DNA from: Segatella copri
GTDB lineage: Bacteria; Bacteroidota; Bacteroidia; Bacteroidales; Bacteroidaceae
Assembly (NCBI RefSeq): GCF_009495355.1
Contig: NZ_VZAD01000040.1
Span: forward strand, 1 to 64,000
DNA: 64,000 nucleotides
Direction: 5' to 3'
A model generated the notes under the pieces. That model was not told where the DNA came from, did no database searches, and was given only the letters and a program-made list of their open reading frames with translations. The translations under genes and the position numbers were made by a program. Below, in pieces: positions 25,297-35,741 of this stretch. Position 1 is the stretch's first letter. Each line of letters begins with the position of its first letter.

Positions 25297-28110
25297 TTAC
25301 TCCGAGAGCATGGTAACCTCTACACGATGATTCTGCTTCAACAACTCCTTAGCCATTTTCTGCACATCAGAAGCTGTCAGGTTGTCCACCATCTTGCAGT
25401 AATCCTTGTCGAAGTCGGCATCGTCGTCGAGCTGGTGCCAGATGACGTAGTTCCAGTAGTCGTTGGTGATTGCCATCTGTCCGTATTGCTTCTTCAGATA
25501 CTTCTTCACCTTATCCATACTGCTTGCCACAGGACCATGGTCGGCGATGTTCAGGAGTTGCTTGTAGATGACAGGATTCAGTTCCTCATAACGCTTAGGG
25601 TCGCTCTTGTAGGAAATACGAAGCAAGGCATTCGGATTGTCCTCCTTCTCGAGGTTGAAGCTTACTCCCACTCCGTATGTTCCTCCCTTCTCCTCACGTA
25701 CCGAGTCGGTGTAAGCTATCTGGAGGACACGGGTCAACACGTCGAGCGCCAAGTCGTTCTTCGGCGAGAATGGGACGTTGGCAGTATAGAACACGCTCAC
25801 GTTGGCAAGCGGAGTCTCCTGCTTATGCACGAACTTCACCACCTCGTTCTTCTTCACAATCTGAGGCACGTTGACCTTGTTGCTCTTCTCTGCCTTGTGG
25901 GTAGAAGGCAGGGTGGCGAGATACTGGCAGAGCAACGGACGAAGCTGCGCCATATCGACCTTGCCGATGAAGACGGTATTGAAGTTGCTCGCATCGCTGA
26001 AACGCTCACGATAGATTTCGAAGATGCGGTTGTAATCCGCTTTTTTTGCAATCTCCACGGTTACAGGAGCCATACGCACATTGTGGTCGTACAGAGTAGC
26101 CGAGAGGGAGTCATTGTAGACAACCTTCGAACTGGCGTTGCGGTTCTTCAGGAGCGAAAGGTTGCGGTTCATCATTCCCTCGAACGCCATGCTGTCCTTG
26201 CGAGGAGCAGTGAAATAGAGATGAGCCAACTGAAGCATCGTTTCCAAGTCTTTTACTGACGAGGTACCTGTGATGCGCTGTCCCTCGCTGGTGATGGAAG
26301 GAGCCAACTTCAAGGACTTTCCGGCCAATGCCTTGCGAAGACGAGTGGCCGTGAAGTCGCCCACGCCCGCCTCCGTGATGGAACCACTCAGGAAGGCGAA
26401 GTTAGGGATGTCCTCATCGCCATAGACGGAAGTACCTCCCTCGCCTCTCATGCTCATAGTGATTTGGTCGGCTTGATAGTCGGTGGACTTCACATACACC
26501 TTCATGCCATTGCTCAAGACAATCTCCGTCATGCCAAACTTGCCGTATGGCTTCTCCGATACAATCTTGCCAGGTGCAGGCAAGGCCGCCATCAAGGTAG
26601 CTGGTACTTGCTCCTCCTGGTAAGCGTCGTAACGCTTCTGCTGTGCGGCAAGCACGGTGTTCTCAATTTCCGATTCCGAAGGAACCACGAAACCATCCTT
26701 GTCGGGTCCATACATGATGAACACCTGGTTTTTGTCGGTGATTATCTCGCCCACTTGACTATTTACCTCGTCAAGACTCACCTCGCCATCAAACAGTTTC
26801 ACCAACTGGAGGTTGTAAGTAGGGGTCAAGATAGGCTCTCCCTCCAAGAAGTTGTTCACGCACTGGCTCACATAGTGAGAGTTCTTATAGTCTTTCTCCA
26901 TCTTCAGTTGTCGCTCGGCAGCATTGAGATAGAGCTTCTTGGCACGTTCCAGCTCACTCTGTGTAAAGCCATGCTGACGGGCACGTTCCACCTCACCTAC
27001 GGCTACCGAAACACCACCCAGTACATTGTCCTGCTTGCAACTGATGCTCAGGCTGAAGGCATCCTTGGTGCGGGAAACGAAGAACGCACCGTTCTTCACC
27101 GTCGCACTCATGAAAGGCGGATTGGCCACTTGCTTTTTCTCCGAAAGGCGACCATTGAGCATATAGGTGATTAAGCCGTTGATGTAATCCTCACGCTGAT
27201 ATTTCACGCTGTTTTTCTCGCTGTCTGGAGTGGCCTCGCTCTTCATGTAGAGATGACCGAGGATGATAGGCTGCTCCTTGTCCTTCTCGATGGCGACAAT
27301 CATCTTGTCGTTGTCAGCGACAGGATAATAGATGCGCTCGGCAGGGTTCTTGTGTGCCTTAATCTTACCAAAGAGCTTTTGGATTTTTCTCTCCATCATA
27401 TCCACGTCGAAGTCGCCCACGACCACGATGGCCTGCAAGTCGGGGCGATACCACTTCTGATAGTAGTCACGCAGGTCCTGGTAAGGGAAGTTATCCACAA
27501 TGTCCATATTGCCGATAGGCAGACAGTCCTCATACTTGCTGCCCTTGTAAATCTTAGGCATCACATTCTCCATCATGCGCTGCATGGCCATGCCCGTGCG
27601 GCGGTTGCGCCATTCCTCGTGGATGACGCCACGCTCCTTGTCTATCTCCTTGGGTTCAAGGTTGATAAACTGGCTCCAGTCGTTGAGCACCAAGAGGCAG
27701 GAGTCGATGATACCTTCGCGCTTGATGGGAGCCGAACCGATGTGATAAACCGTCTGGTCAACCGAAGTATAGGCATTGAGGTTGGTACCAAACTTCACAC
27801 CGATGGTCTCGCACCAAGGCACGATGCCCAGTTGCTTGCCCTTTCCGGGGAAGTGCTTGGTACCATTGAACGCCATATGCTCCAGGAAGTGAGCCAAGCC
27901 ACGCTGGCGAGGTTCCTCCAAGATGGAGCCCACACGCTGGGCTATATAAAAGTCGGCAAGTCCTGCCTCCTTGGCATTATGACGAATGTAGTAAGTGAGT
28001 CCGTTCTTCAACTTGCCCTGACGGATGGATGCATCCTGCTCCACAGTTTGAGCAAACAAAGATGCAGGAGCTAAGAGAAGAAGGAACAGGCTTAGAATTT
28101 GTTTCTTCAT
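25297..28110 (-). CDS. M16 family zinc metallopeptidase (pitrilysin-like)
   Basis: This is a 937-aa secreted or periplasmic peptidase with a signal peptide (about 1-20, ending SLFAQ). The inverted zinc motif HFLEH sits at 74-78, followed by FNGTKHFPGKG. An R/Y pair typical of M16 C-terminal domains lies in the last third (GGTYGVGVSF). The length fits the two-half M16 layout. It is the last gene of the TonB-dependent receptor operon, 24 bp after the 588-aa secreted protein. It may degrade peptides imported or captured by that system, which is inference from position. Confidence 0.92.
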   Translation of the reverse strand: MKKQILSLFLLLLAPASLFAQTVEQDASIRQGKLKNGLTYYIRHNAKEAGLADFYIAQRVGSILEEPRQRGLAHFLEHMAFNGTKHFPGKGKQLGIVPWCETIGVKFGTNLNAYTSVDQTVYHIGSAPIKREGIIDSCLLVLNDWSQFINLEPKEIDKERGVIHEEWRNRRTGMAMQRMMENVMPKIYKGSKYEDCLPIGNMDIVDNFPYQDLRDYYQKWYRPDLQAIVVVGDFDVDMMERKIQKLFGKIKAHKNPAERIYYPVADNDKMIVAIEKDKEQPIILGHLYMKSEATPDSEKNSVKYQREDYINGLITYMLNGRLSEKKQVANPPFMSATVKNGAFFVSRTKDAFSLSISCKQDNVLGGVSVAVGEVERARQHGFTQSELERAKKLYLNAAERQLKMEKDYKNSHYVSQCVNNFLEGEPILTPTYNLQLVKLFDGEVSLDEVNSQVGEIITDKNQVFIMYGPDKDGFVVPSESEIENTVLAAQQKRYDAYQEEQVPATLMAALPAPGKIVSEKPYGKFGMTEIVLSNGMKVYVKSTDYQADQITMSMRGEGGTSVYGDEDIPNFAFLSGSITEAGVGDFTATRLRKALAGKSLKLAPSITSEGQRITGTSSVKDLETMLQLAHLYFTAPRKDSMAFEGMMNRNLSLLKNRNASSKVVYNDSLSATLYDHNVRMAPVTVEIAKKADYNRIFEIYRERFSDASNFNTVFIGKVDMAQLRPLLCQYLATLPSTHKAEKSNKVNVPQIVKKNEVVKFVHKQETPLANVSVFYTANVPFSPKNDLALDVLTRVLQIAYTDSVREEKGGTYGVGVSFNLEKEDNPNALLRISYKSDPKRYEELNPVIYKQLLNIADHGPVASSMDKVKKYLKKQYGQMAITNDYWNYVIWHQLDDDADFDKDYCKMVDNLTASDVQKMAKELLKQNHRVEVTMLSE

Positions 28111-28133
28111 TTAAAAAGAGTATTATACAATAA

Positions 28134-29900
28134 TTACTTTACGATTACCTTCTTGTGGTTGACAATATAGATGCCCTTGGCAAGACCTTCTGTTGCATTG
28201 CCTGCTGCAACACCACTCTTTACCTTCACACCACCGATCGTATAAACATCTACAAATGCATCAGAATCAATGCCAGAAGCAGTAGGTCTGTTGATACCTG
28301 TAGAAATGACATCGCTCATCTTGTAGCTGTAATATACAGAACCCCAACAATTCAAGTTCTCAAACTTCTTGTCTGTACCATAGAAAGAAACTGTATTATC
28401 TGTAGCCCTTGCAATACCACCACGATTTGCCATAATGAAGTTCTCACCATCTACAATAGGAGCTGTTGCATTACCGACTGTACCATAGTCACAAACTTGA
28501 ATTGGAGTCTCAACTGCATAAGTATTCTTATTGATTGGAGCAACAATAGCACCACCACTGAAATCATAGCCAAAAGCATACAACTTCTCTGCGCCTTCAT
28601 AAACACCAAAGAAGCCACCAATGCCACCATCTGTACGAACAGTAGCTTTTTCAACTTTTCCTGTTTCTGGATTCATCTTCAAGACATAGCCCTTCAACTG
28701 CTTAGAAACATGATTTGTTACTATATTCTCACTTTCACTTTCTTGCTTCCAACTACCATTCAAAAGACCAGTAAAGTAAACATACCCATTCAAGTATTGA
28801 GCACTCTTGTTCTGTATAACAAATCTTCCTGATTTATTCGCAACAGAAGTCAACGATTTGATATAGTTTACAGATAAATCCTCCGTGTTTACAGAAAGCA
28901 AGAGTTGAGTCTGGAAATCCTTACTTGCATTCACTTTAACACCTCCGAAAGTAATGTCATTACCTACACTTCTCACACGACCGTCAAGGTAAAGCTTTCC
29001 ATCATTATATGCAACCTTATCCAAAAAGGCACAATCCACAATACCGTCGTTAACAATACTATTAAGGTAATACCCCTTACTATCCAACTTAACAAGGAAC
29101 ATATCACCCACAACATTTTGAGAATCGCCACCCCAAGAATCTATACTACTTTTGGCCACCAAAGTCGCTGATGTCCCATCAGCCTTATTCAAATACATCT
29201 CTGTTCTAAAATTACCTGCAAGATAAATATTATCCTTCTCATCTACAGCCAGACCATTGATGTAGATATTGTTTTTTGTAGCATGAGTTTCATCATAAGT
29301 TTTAACTAATCCAGAAATTATACGATACCATCCTATCTTACCAGCTTTAGTTATCTTCATGATTAAATAGCGATACTCGCTTTTTACTTGGTCACTTGTA
29401 ATGCGTTGCTCTGCACCTTTTGGGTCTACATAACATAACAAATTAATCAAGCCAGCATCCTCTACCCAAGCACGACATTTCAAAGCAATAATCACGCCGC
29501 CATCAGAAGTTGGAGCTATCTGAGTTGCAGAGTGATCGACATCACCCTTATTAGTAAACGTAGTCCAAACAACTGAGCCATCCTTTGCTATTTTTTGTAG
29601 CAACATATTGCCATTCTGACTTGTACCAGTATATGGGCTACCTTCATAAAATCCATATTTATCCTTCAGTTGCTCACCATCAAACCAAACGTTCATTGCA
29701 TTTTGAGTAGTTGACGTACCAAAGTTTGTTGCAACGTAATAGTAGCCATCACTTGACTTGCACATGCCCATCACATTGTCACCACCAGTAGTTGCACCAT
29801 CAACAGAGTGTGCCCACTGAAAAGTCAGAGGACTTTGAGCATTCAGACTCATTGTAAGCGATAGGATCGCAAACAATAATAAAGTAAACTTTTTCTTCAT
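28134..29900 (-). CDS. secreted repeat protein with C-terminal sorting-like domain
   Basis: The 588-residue protein has a signal peptide ending LNAQ at about 22. The body resembles SBBP-type beta-propeller repeats (segments such as GDVDHSATQIAPTSDGGVIIALK and GLAVDEKDNIYLAGNF). The last 45 residues (VDVYTIGGVKVKSG... GLAKGIYIVNHKKVIVK) match the C-terminal sorting tails of Bacteroidetes type IX cargo in layout. The protein is therefore predicted to be exported to the surface, if the strain has a T9SS. It lies between the DUF6850 barrel gene and the M16 protease gene in one operon. The ligand is unknown. Confidence 0.7.
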   Translation of the reverse strand: MKKKFTLLLFAILSLTMSLNAQSPLTFQWAHSVDGATTGGDNVMGMCKSSDGYYYVATNFGTSTTQNAMNVWFDGEQLKDKYGFYEGSPYTGTSQNGNMLLQKIAKDGSVVWTTFTNKGDVDHSATQIAPTSDGGVIIALKCRAWVEDAGLINLLCYVDPKGAEQRITSDQVKSEYRYLIMKITKAGKIGWYRIISGLVKTYDETHATKNNIYINGLAVDEKDNIYLAGNFRTEMYLNKADGTSATLVAKSSIDSWGGDSQNVVGDMFLVKLDSKGYYLNSIVNDGIVDCAFLDKVAYNDGKLYLDGRVRSVGNDITFGGVKVNASKDFQTQLLLSVNTEDLSVNYIKSLTSVANKSGRFVIQNKSAQYLNGYVYFTGLLNGSWKQESESENIVTNHVSKQLKGYVLKMNPETGKVEKATVRTDGGIGGFFGVYEGAEKLYAFGYDFSGGAIVAPINKNTYAVETPIQVCDYGTVGNATAPIVDGENFIMANRGGIARATDNTVSFYGTDKKFENLNCWGSVYYSYKMSDVISTGINRPTASGIDSDAFVDVYTIGGVKVKSGVAAGNATEGLAKGIYIVNHKKVIVK

Positions 29901-29949
29901 AAATTAATACTTTTAGTTAATAAACTTATTGTAATGTTACATATTTCTT

Positions 29950-31470
29950 TTAGAACCGAATGCCAACAGAGGCGACCAAGGTATTCTGATGTGCAGTCTG
30001 AAAATAGTGGTCATACTGCCATGATAGTTTGACGAATGGCAAGAACTTACGAGCCGCCAAAAGAGGAACTTCTACATCCGCCCCCATATTCCAACGATTA
30101 TTGGCAAGATATTCGTTGGTATGGATGAGTGGTTGCATCATCGCAGAGTTGTCCTCCGACAAGAAACTATCATCATTGTTTTTCTTGATAGCCCACTCAT
30201 AACCGCCATGCACATTTGCCATCAACAGGCACTTGCCCACTTTCACCTTCCCGTCCAACAGCAAAGAGGTTGCCACTGCTGCATATCTTAATCGACGATA
30301 AGGTTCTTGATATTTCTCAGAATAGCCCATATAAGCCAACTTCCACTTACCTCCACAAGAAGACTTGCCGGAAAGAACGTTTTGGTAGAAAGTCTCCATC
30401 CCAATCCTGGACTGTGCAGAAGTATAAAATTCTGCAGAAGCTATTTGAGGATAAATGTTGTCTTGAGCTGTTCCAAAAATATTCTCAGTACCAAACTTGC
30501 GGTAAATCTCGCCATCCAAGTTGGCTCCATAATACTGATGTCCATCATTCATCAAGTAACCTACCGTACCATGAAAACGGTCGCTCTCCAAAGTTGCCAT
30601 CGGAAGCTCGTTGAGCGTGGATATGATCTTGTCGATGTTGGTATATTCATACTCCGCTTGCGCAAACCATCCCCTCTGATCTTTTTGCGAATACGTCAAC
30701 ATACCCCCTACTCCATAGCCCTTATAGTAAGTGGATGTATTGACACCACGAAAACGATAGTAATCATTGCCCAAGCCTGTGAGATGATAAATGGTTGGCA
30801 CAGACACTTCATTGTAGAGTTTCAGTTCATTGGTTTGCTTGTACTTACGAGCTGTCACAGCTGCGCCTATCGAGTGTAAGCCACCCAAGAGATACGAGAT
30901 ACCCACTTTCGCACGCAAGTCACCTGTAAGGTTCTTGGGACGAGGGTCACGAGTACGGTATTCCATTCTGGCTGTATATTCACCTTCCGCACCTATCGTC
31001 CACTTCTTGTCCAAAGGATAGGAGAAACCACCCATGAAGTGGTAAAACTCCTGCTGGGTCTTTCCGCCCACAGTATCAGCCATCAAATAAGGATAGAGTA
31101 AATCAAAATCCGTGGTTTCATTGTAACGAACGTTGCGAGTACTACCGTTCACATAATAGGCATTTCCCCAAAGTGTAGCCTTTCCCTTATGCAAATAAGC
31201 ATCCACATCAGCAAAAACTCTACTATGCCCATCTCCCTCTTCCCATCTCTCAGGAGTAGTAGCATGACGATAGTCGTACCCCACATTCAGCGTATTCAAC
31301 GAATGCTGATAATGAAACGACTGCATGGCAGGATTCAAGAAGACAGAAGCATTCATACCATCTCGAAGTAGGGTATGCTCGAAGACCTTGCCCACCAAGT
31401 TCGCCTCTTGTGCTCCGACATGACTTGTCGCCAATATTATCATTGCCATGAAATAATATTTTTTCTTCAT
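29950..31470 (-). CDS. DUF6850-like outer-membrane beta-barrel protein
   Basis: The 506-aa protein has a signal peptide (ending HVGAQ at about 20). Alternating aromatic/hydrophobic strands run to the end and finish in a C-terminal strand LVASVGIRF, ending in Phe as outer-membrane barrels do. The family assignment to DUF6850 is from memory of its usual neighbours. It lies 16 bp after the DUF4876 lipoprotein gene, with a TonB receptor upstream. Its probable role is as an accessory outer-membrane component of the uptake locus. Confidence 0.7.
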   Translation of the reverse strand: MKKKYYFMAMIILATSHVGAQEANLVGKVFEHTLLRDGMNASVFLNPAMQSFHYQHSLNTLNVGYDYRHATTPERWEEGDGHSRVFADVDAYLHKGKATLWGNAYYVNGSTRNVRYNETTDFDLLYPYLMADTVGGKTQQEFYHFMGGFSYPLDKKWTIGAEGEYTARMEYRTRDPRPKNLTGDLRAKVGISYLLGGLHSIGAAVTARKYKQTNELKLYNEVSVPTIYHLTGLGNDYYRFRGVNTSTYYKGYGVGGMLTYSQKDQRGWFAQAEYEYTNIDKIISTLNELPMATLESDRFHGTVGYLMNDGHQYYGANLDGEIYRKFGTENIFGTAQDNIYPQIASAEFYTSAQSRIGMETFYQNVLSGKSSCGGKWKLAYMGYSEKYQEPYRRLRYAAVATSLLLDGKVKVGKCLLMANVHGGYEWAIKKNNDDSFLSEDNSAMMQPLIHTNEYLANNRWNMGADVEVPLLAARKFLPFVKLSWQYDHYFQTAHQNTLVASVGIRF

Positions 31471-31485
31471 ACTTATTCTTCTTGC

Positions 31486-32805
31486 TTATTTCTTAGATTG
31501 AATACCATCGTATGTCTCAGTCGTTGCCTTCGTGCCCTGTGCATCAATGGCAGAATGCTGCATCTCGATGATCGAGGGAATACACTCTGTGTTGAAATCT
31601 TCCGTAGAATTATTGGTATCCTTCAAATGCATCGTGCCATCTGCATTGAGATAGAGCATCTTGCGACGAATGCTACGGAAGTAACGAGTTTTGTCTTTGT
31701 CAATCTTGCCCACGTGTGTCCAACCTGCATCGATGGATGGCGGTAAGATATTCCACAAGCGCTTAGCCTCCACACTACAGTTGACTCCATCAATAATCCA
31801 AGCATTCGGCATCTTGTAAGCATCTTGTTGCATAGGGAAAGTACCTGCTGGAAGATACATCGTATATTTATAGGTATATCTATATTTCTTCAAGTATTCC
31901 TCTTTGTCGATTGGAATGCGAGCCAAGGCAAACGACGTAAAGCCACGGTTGTGAAGCACATAAAACGACTCTGTATAGCAATACCATTTATCCAAATTAG
32001 GCACCGTAGGACTATCTATGTCCATGTGATCAGGATGGATGGAGACGTCATACCATTCAAAATCAGCATGACTCAAGTCGAATGAGTTTGGATTTGCCGT
32101 ACGGTGATCGATGCCTGTATCACACAGAATCATGGAATGACCCGGCAAGACAGGATGGTCATGTCCACTACCAGGAACCACATACAAAGACCAGATGGTC
32201 ATTGTGTCCTTACGAATATCTGGAGTATATTCAAAGTATTGCGTAGATTTGAACTTAGACTCGCAGAAAGCCAAGCCATCGGCATAGAGCACATGGTCGG
32301 TATTATTGTATATCTTAATATAGCTATCACCATAATACTGCAAGCCTGAAGATCGCAAGGTGCCAGAGAAGAAGATTTCCTCAAAAATGAAGTCATCGTT
32401 CTCTGCAGAGAGATAGGTCTCAATCGAAATATTCTTGGTCTCCCCTGTTACCTCCACATTCTCTGCCTTACCTGTCAAGATACCTTTACTTTCTGTTTCC
32501 TCGCCCTCAGAGTTCTTGGCTGTATATATGACATTGGCAGAATAGACGCAGTCGTAAAGTCCCTCCAGTAGGCTGACATTCTTCAAATCGTCCAAAACAG
32601 TTACCTTACCCGTAGATAAATTGGTCATCTTCAAGGTTTGGTCCACAACCTTCAGGTTTTCAACTCCTTCCGGCATGGATATACTAAACTCCGAGTTGGT
32701 GTGTGGAATATCAGACGTTTGGTCTTCACAAGCCAACAAGAACAAACTCACCACCCCAAAGACCAATAACCATATTGTTTTTGTTACGTTTCTAAAATCT
32801 TTCAT
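31486..32805 (-). CDS. DUF4876-like lipoprotein
   Basis: I chose the start at 32805 (439 aa). It gives MKDFRNVTKTIWLLVFGVV followed by a lipobox LLAC with Cys26; the frame is open upstream to an ATG at 32868, which would bury the signal peptide. The acidic stretch EDQTSD after the cysteine favours surface lipoproteins in Bacteroidetes. The rest is beta-rich (FFSGTLRSSG..., YYGDSYIKIYN) as in DUF4876. It sits directly after the TonB receptor gene (19 bp), in the place of a SusD-like partner, so it probably captures the substrate of that receptor. Confidence 0.75.
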   Translation of the reverse strand: MKDFRNVTKTIWLLVFGVVSLFLLACEDQTSDIPHTNSEFSISMPEGVENLKVVDQTLKMTNLSTGKVTVLDDLKNVSLLEGLYDCVYSANVIYTAKNSEGEETESKGILTGKAENVEVTGETKNISIETYLSAENDDFIFEEIFFSGTLRSSGLQYYGDSYIKIYNNTDHVLYADGLAFCESKFKSTQYFEYTPDIRKDTMTIWSLYVVPGSGHDHPVLPGHSMILCDTGIDHRTANPNSFDLSHADFEWYDVSIHPDHMDIDSPTVPNLDKWYCYTESFYVLHNRGFTSFALARIPIDKEEYLKKYRYTYKYTMYLPAGTFPMQQDAYKMPNAWIIDGVNCSVEAKRLWNILPPSIDAGWTHVGKIDKDKTRYFRSIRRKMLYLNADGTMHLKDTNNSTEDFNTECIPSIIEMQHSAIDAQGTKATTETYDGIQSKK

Positions 32806-32824
32806 CTTCTTACATCTTATTATA

Positions 32825-35596
32825 TTATATAGTAAAACCTGCTTCAACACCAAAATAGGGCGAAGCATTTCTACGAATCACTCTTCCGTTGGCTGTATAA
32901 TCTGGCAAATAATCCAAAATTTTATTAGCAAAGAAAGAAAGACGCATATACCTACCTATTTCCTTAGTCACCTTCAGATTGACAACCATAGACATCGGTA
33001 CCGTAAAAGCCTTAAATTGATCGTCGTTATAGGTTCTTGCCAACTGTAACAGATAAGGGTCATTCAGACTTTCTTCCGTATAGTCATGAAGTTGTCCATC
33101 CTCCGAAGAAATATAGGCTATTGGCATACCATTCTTCTTCATCTGCTTGGTACGAATCATCCACATACACTGCACAGAAGTGGTGAAGATAAGTTTCCAC
33201 TCTGGTATCTGGGTGTCAAAAGTGACATTGGTATTCAAGCGGTCATTTTCTCGGCCATCGTTCCAGTCATAAAGCCCCACATACTTATCCCTAACCGTCT
33301 GTCCATTGACTACCGTACTGACGGCATCAAACATCGGTTGGCTATTGGTATATTGGGTATGGAACCAAGCCCCTGTCACATTCACACGAGTTTTGAGACA
33401 ATGAATACGCTGGGAAGTGAAAGCCAACTCGATGCCCTGCTTCACCAGTTTACTGCCATTAGAAACCTGCTGATACCCATCCAACACTCTACGATTCTCG
33501 TATGGAAGTGTGGTATAATCCACACCAGCTTTCATTTGGCTCACGTCATAAGAACGGTAGTCATACACACCATAGATAGAAGAATAGCGGAAACCCGAAG
33601 TCATCGACTCACGGAAATAATCAACAGAAAGACGATTGTCATTCCAGTTCATATCTAAACGAACCTCCCACTTATAATTTCGTGCAGGCTTTATCTGATA
33701 ATTGGTAGGATCTTGCACATATGTATGCACAACAAACTTACTATCTTGCGTAGGATTCTCCGTATCATAATAAGCCATGCAGATAAAGTTACTATAATAC
33801 TTATCTGGATAGAGATAATTGAGCGTAGGCATCTTGGTAGTGATACCATATCCTCCATTCAACGAAATAGACATAGGTTTACCTCCCACATCAAACTTCG
33901 GGAAATGCCAAGCGAGATTGGTACGAGGGTCGACATAATACTTACCACTCATATCATACTTACTATCCAAGCCCAAAAGTGTATTCAAGCGAACACCAGC
34001 CATCAGTTCTATCTTACTCATGCCTATATTCGCTTTCATTAATTCTTCTGCAAAGAAAGAAAAGTTTTGCAAAGCAGGAATATCGGAATATTTACGAGGA
34101 CGAGAACTCCAACCGCTTACACTCAAAGGTCTGTGCATATCATATACCTGCCCACGTCCAAAGTTCTTTGCAATATCCCAATTAGCACCTATTTTTATCG
34201 TATGGTTGGTATGAGTGGTTTTAAATCCCATTACACCTTTGGCTTTGACGTAGGCATTAAAAGGCTTTCCGTCACAAAGATAGTTGGCTGTATATTCCGC
34301 AAACACAGCTTGTGCCTCGTTCTCACCATCCGTCCAGGAGAGAGGCACGATGCCGTAACGCTGAGGTGCCACCAAACGAGTTTGGTGCAAGCGGTCGAGC
34401 TGAAGGCTTACCAATGTATTGACATCCACTTCCTTGAACCAAGACTTCGGCATCTTCAAGTTGAAACTATTAGTCAATGCCAATCTACTAAAAGAAGACT
34501 TATATTCCTCCACATTGCCATAGTTGATATCAGGGTCACTCTTACTGTCATCAAAAGAACCTGAGTAATCAAAAGCGGAGTTATATTGCCAAAGATACTT
34601 CTTATCATTTTCACCTCGCAAGGTATAACGCAATGAACCTGTTACACGTTTATAGTTCTCGAAGTTATCGGTAGGATCTATCTTAGAGTCCATGTAACCT
34701 AAATCAACATTCAAGATAGAGTTGCCAGCACTATTGAGAGCCAAACCTTTGCCCAAAGAGAAGAGCTTACTGTAGCCATCAGCCTTGAAACGGGCTGTCA
34801 ATGGGATAGCACGACGAATCTTCTTGATTTTCACCAATCCACTGGTTAAATTACCATACTCCACGGAAGGAATGCCACGTACCACCTCCACGCTCTCGAT
34901 GTCATCGGTTGAGATAGAACGCATATCCACACCTCTATTGGTTATGTTGCGATTATTTTCTAACGTAGAAGAACTGGTTGAAGACTGCGTATCCGACAAT
35001 GGAGAATACTGCAAGTTGGCATCGGTAGAGATAGGTACGCCATCTACCATAAACTGCGTACCAAGAGAAGAAATGGAATAATTGTTGTTTTTAGTAGTGG
35101 AACCATACGCTCCCATCGTACCCGTCTCACGAAGTGTGATGGTATTAGCCTCGCCCATATTGGGGTCTTTGGAATAACCTCCAGGAAGAAGTTCCATCAA
35201 GTCGGCAATGCTGTTAGGTTGCAGATGCGTCATGGCATCCCTGCCGATAATGGATGACGTGACAGGTCCGTCACTGGCACGAGCTGTCACCACCACCTCG
35301 CCAAGAGCAGCAACATCCTGGCACAAGCGATAAGTGGCACCATTATGAAATGGCACATCCAAAGACTTGTATCCCACATAACTGATACGTATGATACTTC
35401 CTTCTGTCGTATTTCTCAAACGAAACTGACCATTGATATCCGTGACTGTCGCTATTTTTTTAGATCCTTTCAACGTCACTGTCGCCCCTATGATTGCCTC
35501 TTGAGTCTTACTATCAATGACCTTTCCTGTCAAATTTTGAGCCTCAGCCATCACCACAAAAAGCAATAGCAAGAGGGTACTAACCGTCCTTCTCAT
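32825..35596 (-). CDS. TonB-dependent receptor with carboxypeptidase-regulatory-like domain
   Basis: This 923-aa outer-membrane receptor has a signal peptide ending AEAQ at about 20. A CarboxypepD_reg-like domain follows at about 21-95 (GKVIDSKTQEAIIGATVTLKG). The plug is at about 110-260 (SIADLMELLPGG, VEVVRGIPSVEYGNLTSG). A 22-strand-type barrel ends in YFGVEAGFTI. It is not a clear SusC, since it lacks a SusD neighbour and the family's length, and it looks more like siderophore, peptide or metal receptors. It heads a five-gene operon with its own promoter. The substrate is unknown. Confidence 0.92.
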   Translation of the reverse strand: MRRTVSTLLLLLFVVMAEAQNLTGKVIDSKTQEAIIGATVTLKGSKKIATVTDINGQFRLRNTTEGSIIRISYVGYKSLDVPFHNGATYRLCQDVAALGEVVVTARASDGPVTSSIIGRDAMTHLQPNSIADLMELLPGGYSKDPNMGEANTITLRETGTMGAYGSTTKNNNYSISSLGTQFMVDGVPISTDANLQYSPLSDTQSSTSSSTLENNRNITNRGVDMRSISTDDIESVEVVRGIPSVEYGNLTSGLVKIKKIRRAIPLTARFKADGYSKLFSLGKGLALNSAGNSILNVDLGYMDSKIDPTDNFENYKRVTGSLRYTLRGENDKKYLWQYNSAFDYSGSFDDSKSDPDINYGNVEEYKSSFSRLALTNSFNLKMPKSWFKEVDVNTLVSLQLDRLHQTRLVAPQRYGIVPLSWTDGENEAQAVFAEYTANYLCDGKPFNAYVKAKGVMGFKTTHTNHTIKIGANWDIAKNFGRGQVYDMHRPLSVSGWSSRPRKYSDIPALQNFSFFAEELMKANIGMSKIELMAGVRLNTLLGLDSKYDMSGKYYVDPRTNLAWHFPKFDVGGKPMSISLNGGYGITTKMPTLNYLYPDKYYSNFICMAYYDTENPTQDSKFVVHTYVQDPTNYQIKPARNYKWEVRLDMNWNDNRLSVDYFRESMTSGFRYSSIYGVYDYRSYDVSQMKAGVDYTTLPYENRRVLDGYQQVSNGSKLVKQGIELAFTSQRIHCLKTRVNVTGAWFHTQYTNSQPMFDAVSTVVNGQTVRDKYVGLYDWNDGRENDRLNTNVTFDTQIPEWKLIFTTSVQCMWMIRTKQMKKNGMPIAYISSEDGQLHDYTEESLNDPYLLQLARTYNDDQFKAFTVPMSMVVNLKVTKEIGRYMRLSFFANKILDYLPDYTANGRVIRRNASPYFGVEAGFTI

Positions 35597-35643
35597 CTTA
35601 CCTTGATGCTTTTACCTTTTTTATATGATATAGAATTCGGCTG

Positions 35644-35676
35644 CAAAGATATGAAGAAAAGGAAAAACATACAATA
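35644..35676 (-). promoter_or_regulatory. promoter of the TonB receptor operon
   Basis: On the minus strand TATTG at 35672-35676, a 20-nt spacer and TATCTTTG at 35644-35651 match the Bacteroidetes consensus, 48 bp before the start codon. A short inverted repeat TACCTAaaaGTAGGTA lies just upstream (about 35677-35692) and could be an operator. Confidence 0.6.
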
Positions 35677-35703
35677 CCTAAAAGTAGGTAATTTAGAATA
35701 CGT

Positions 35704-35738
35704 CTAAAAAACAACGGGCTCTCCGAAGAGAGTCCGTT
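35704..35738 (-). terminator. intrinsic terminator of tex
   Basis: The 11-bp stem AACGGGCTCTC/GAGAGTCCGTT (35713-35723 with 35728-35738) has a CGAA loop. On the minus strand TTTTTTAGA follows. It starts four bases after the tex stop codon. Confidence 0.85.
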
Positions 35739-35741
35739 ACA

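Noticed and set aside
25327..28074. Long plus-strand ORFs antisense to the M16 gene
   Set aside because: They are mirror frames of a real gene, with His/Val/Leu-rich composition typical of antisense translation.
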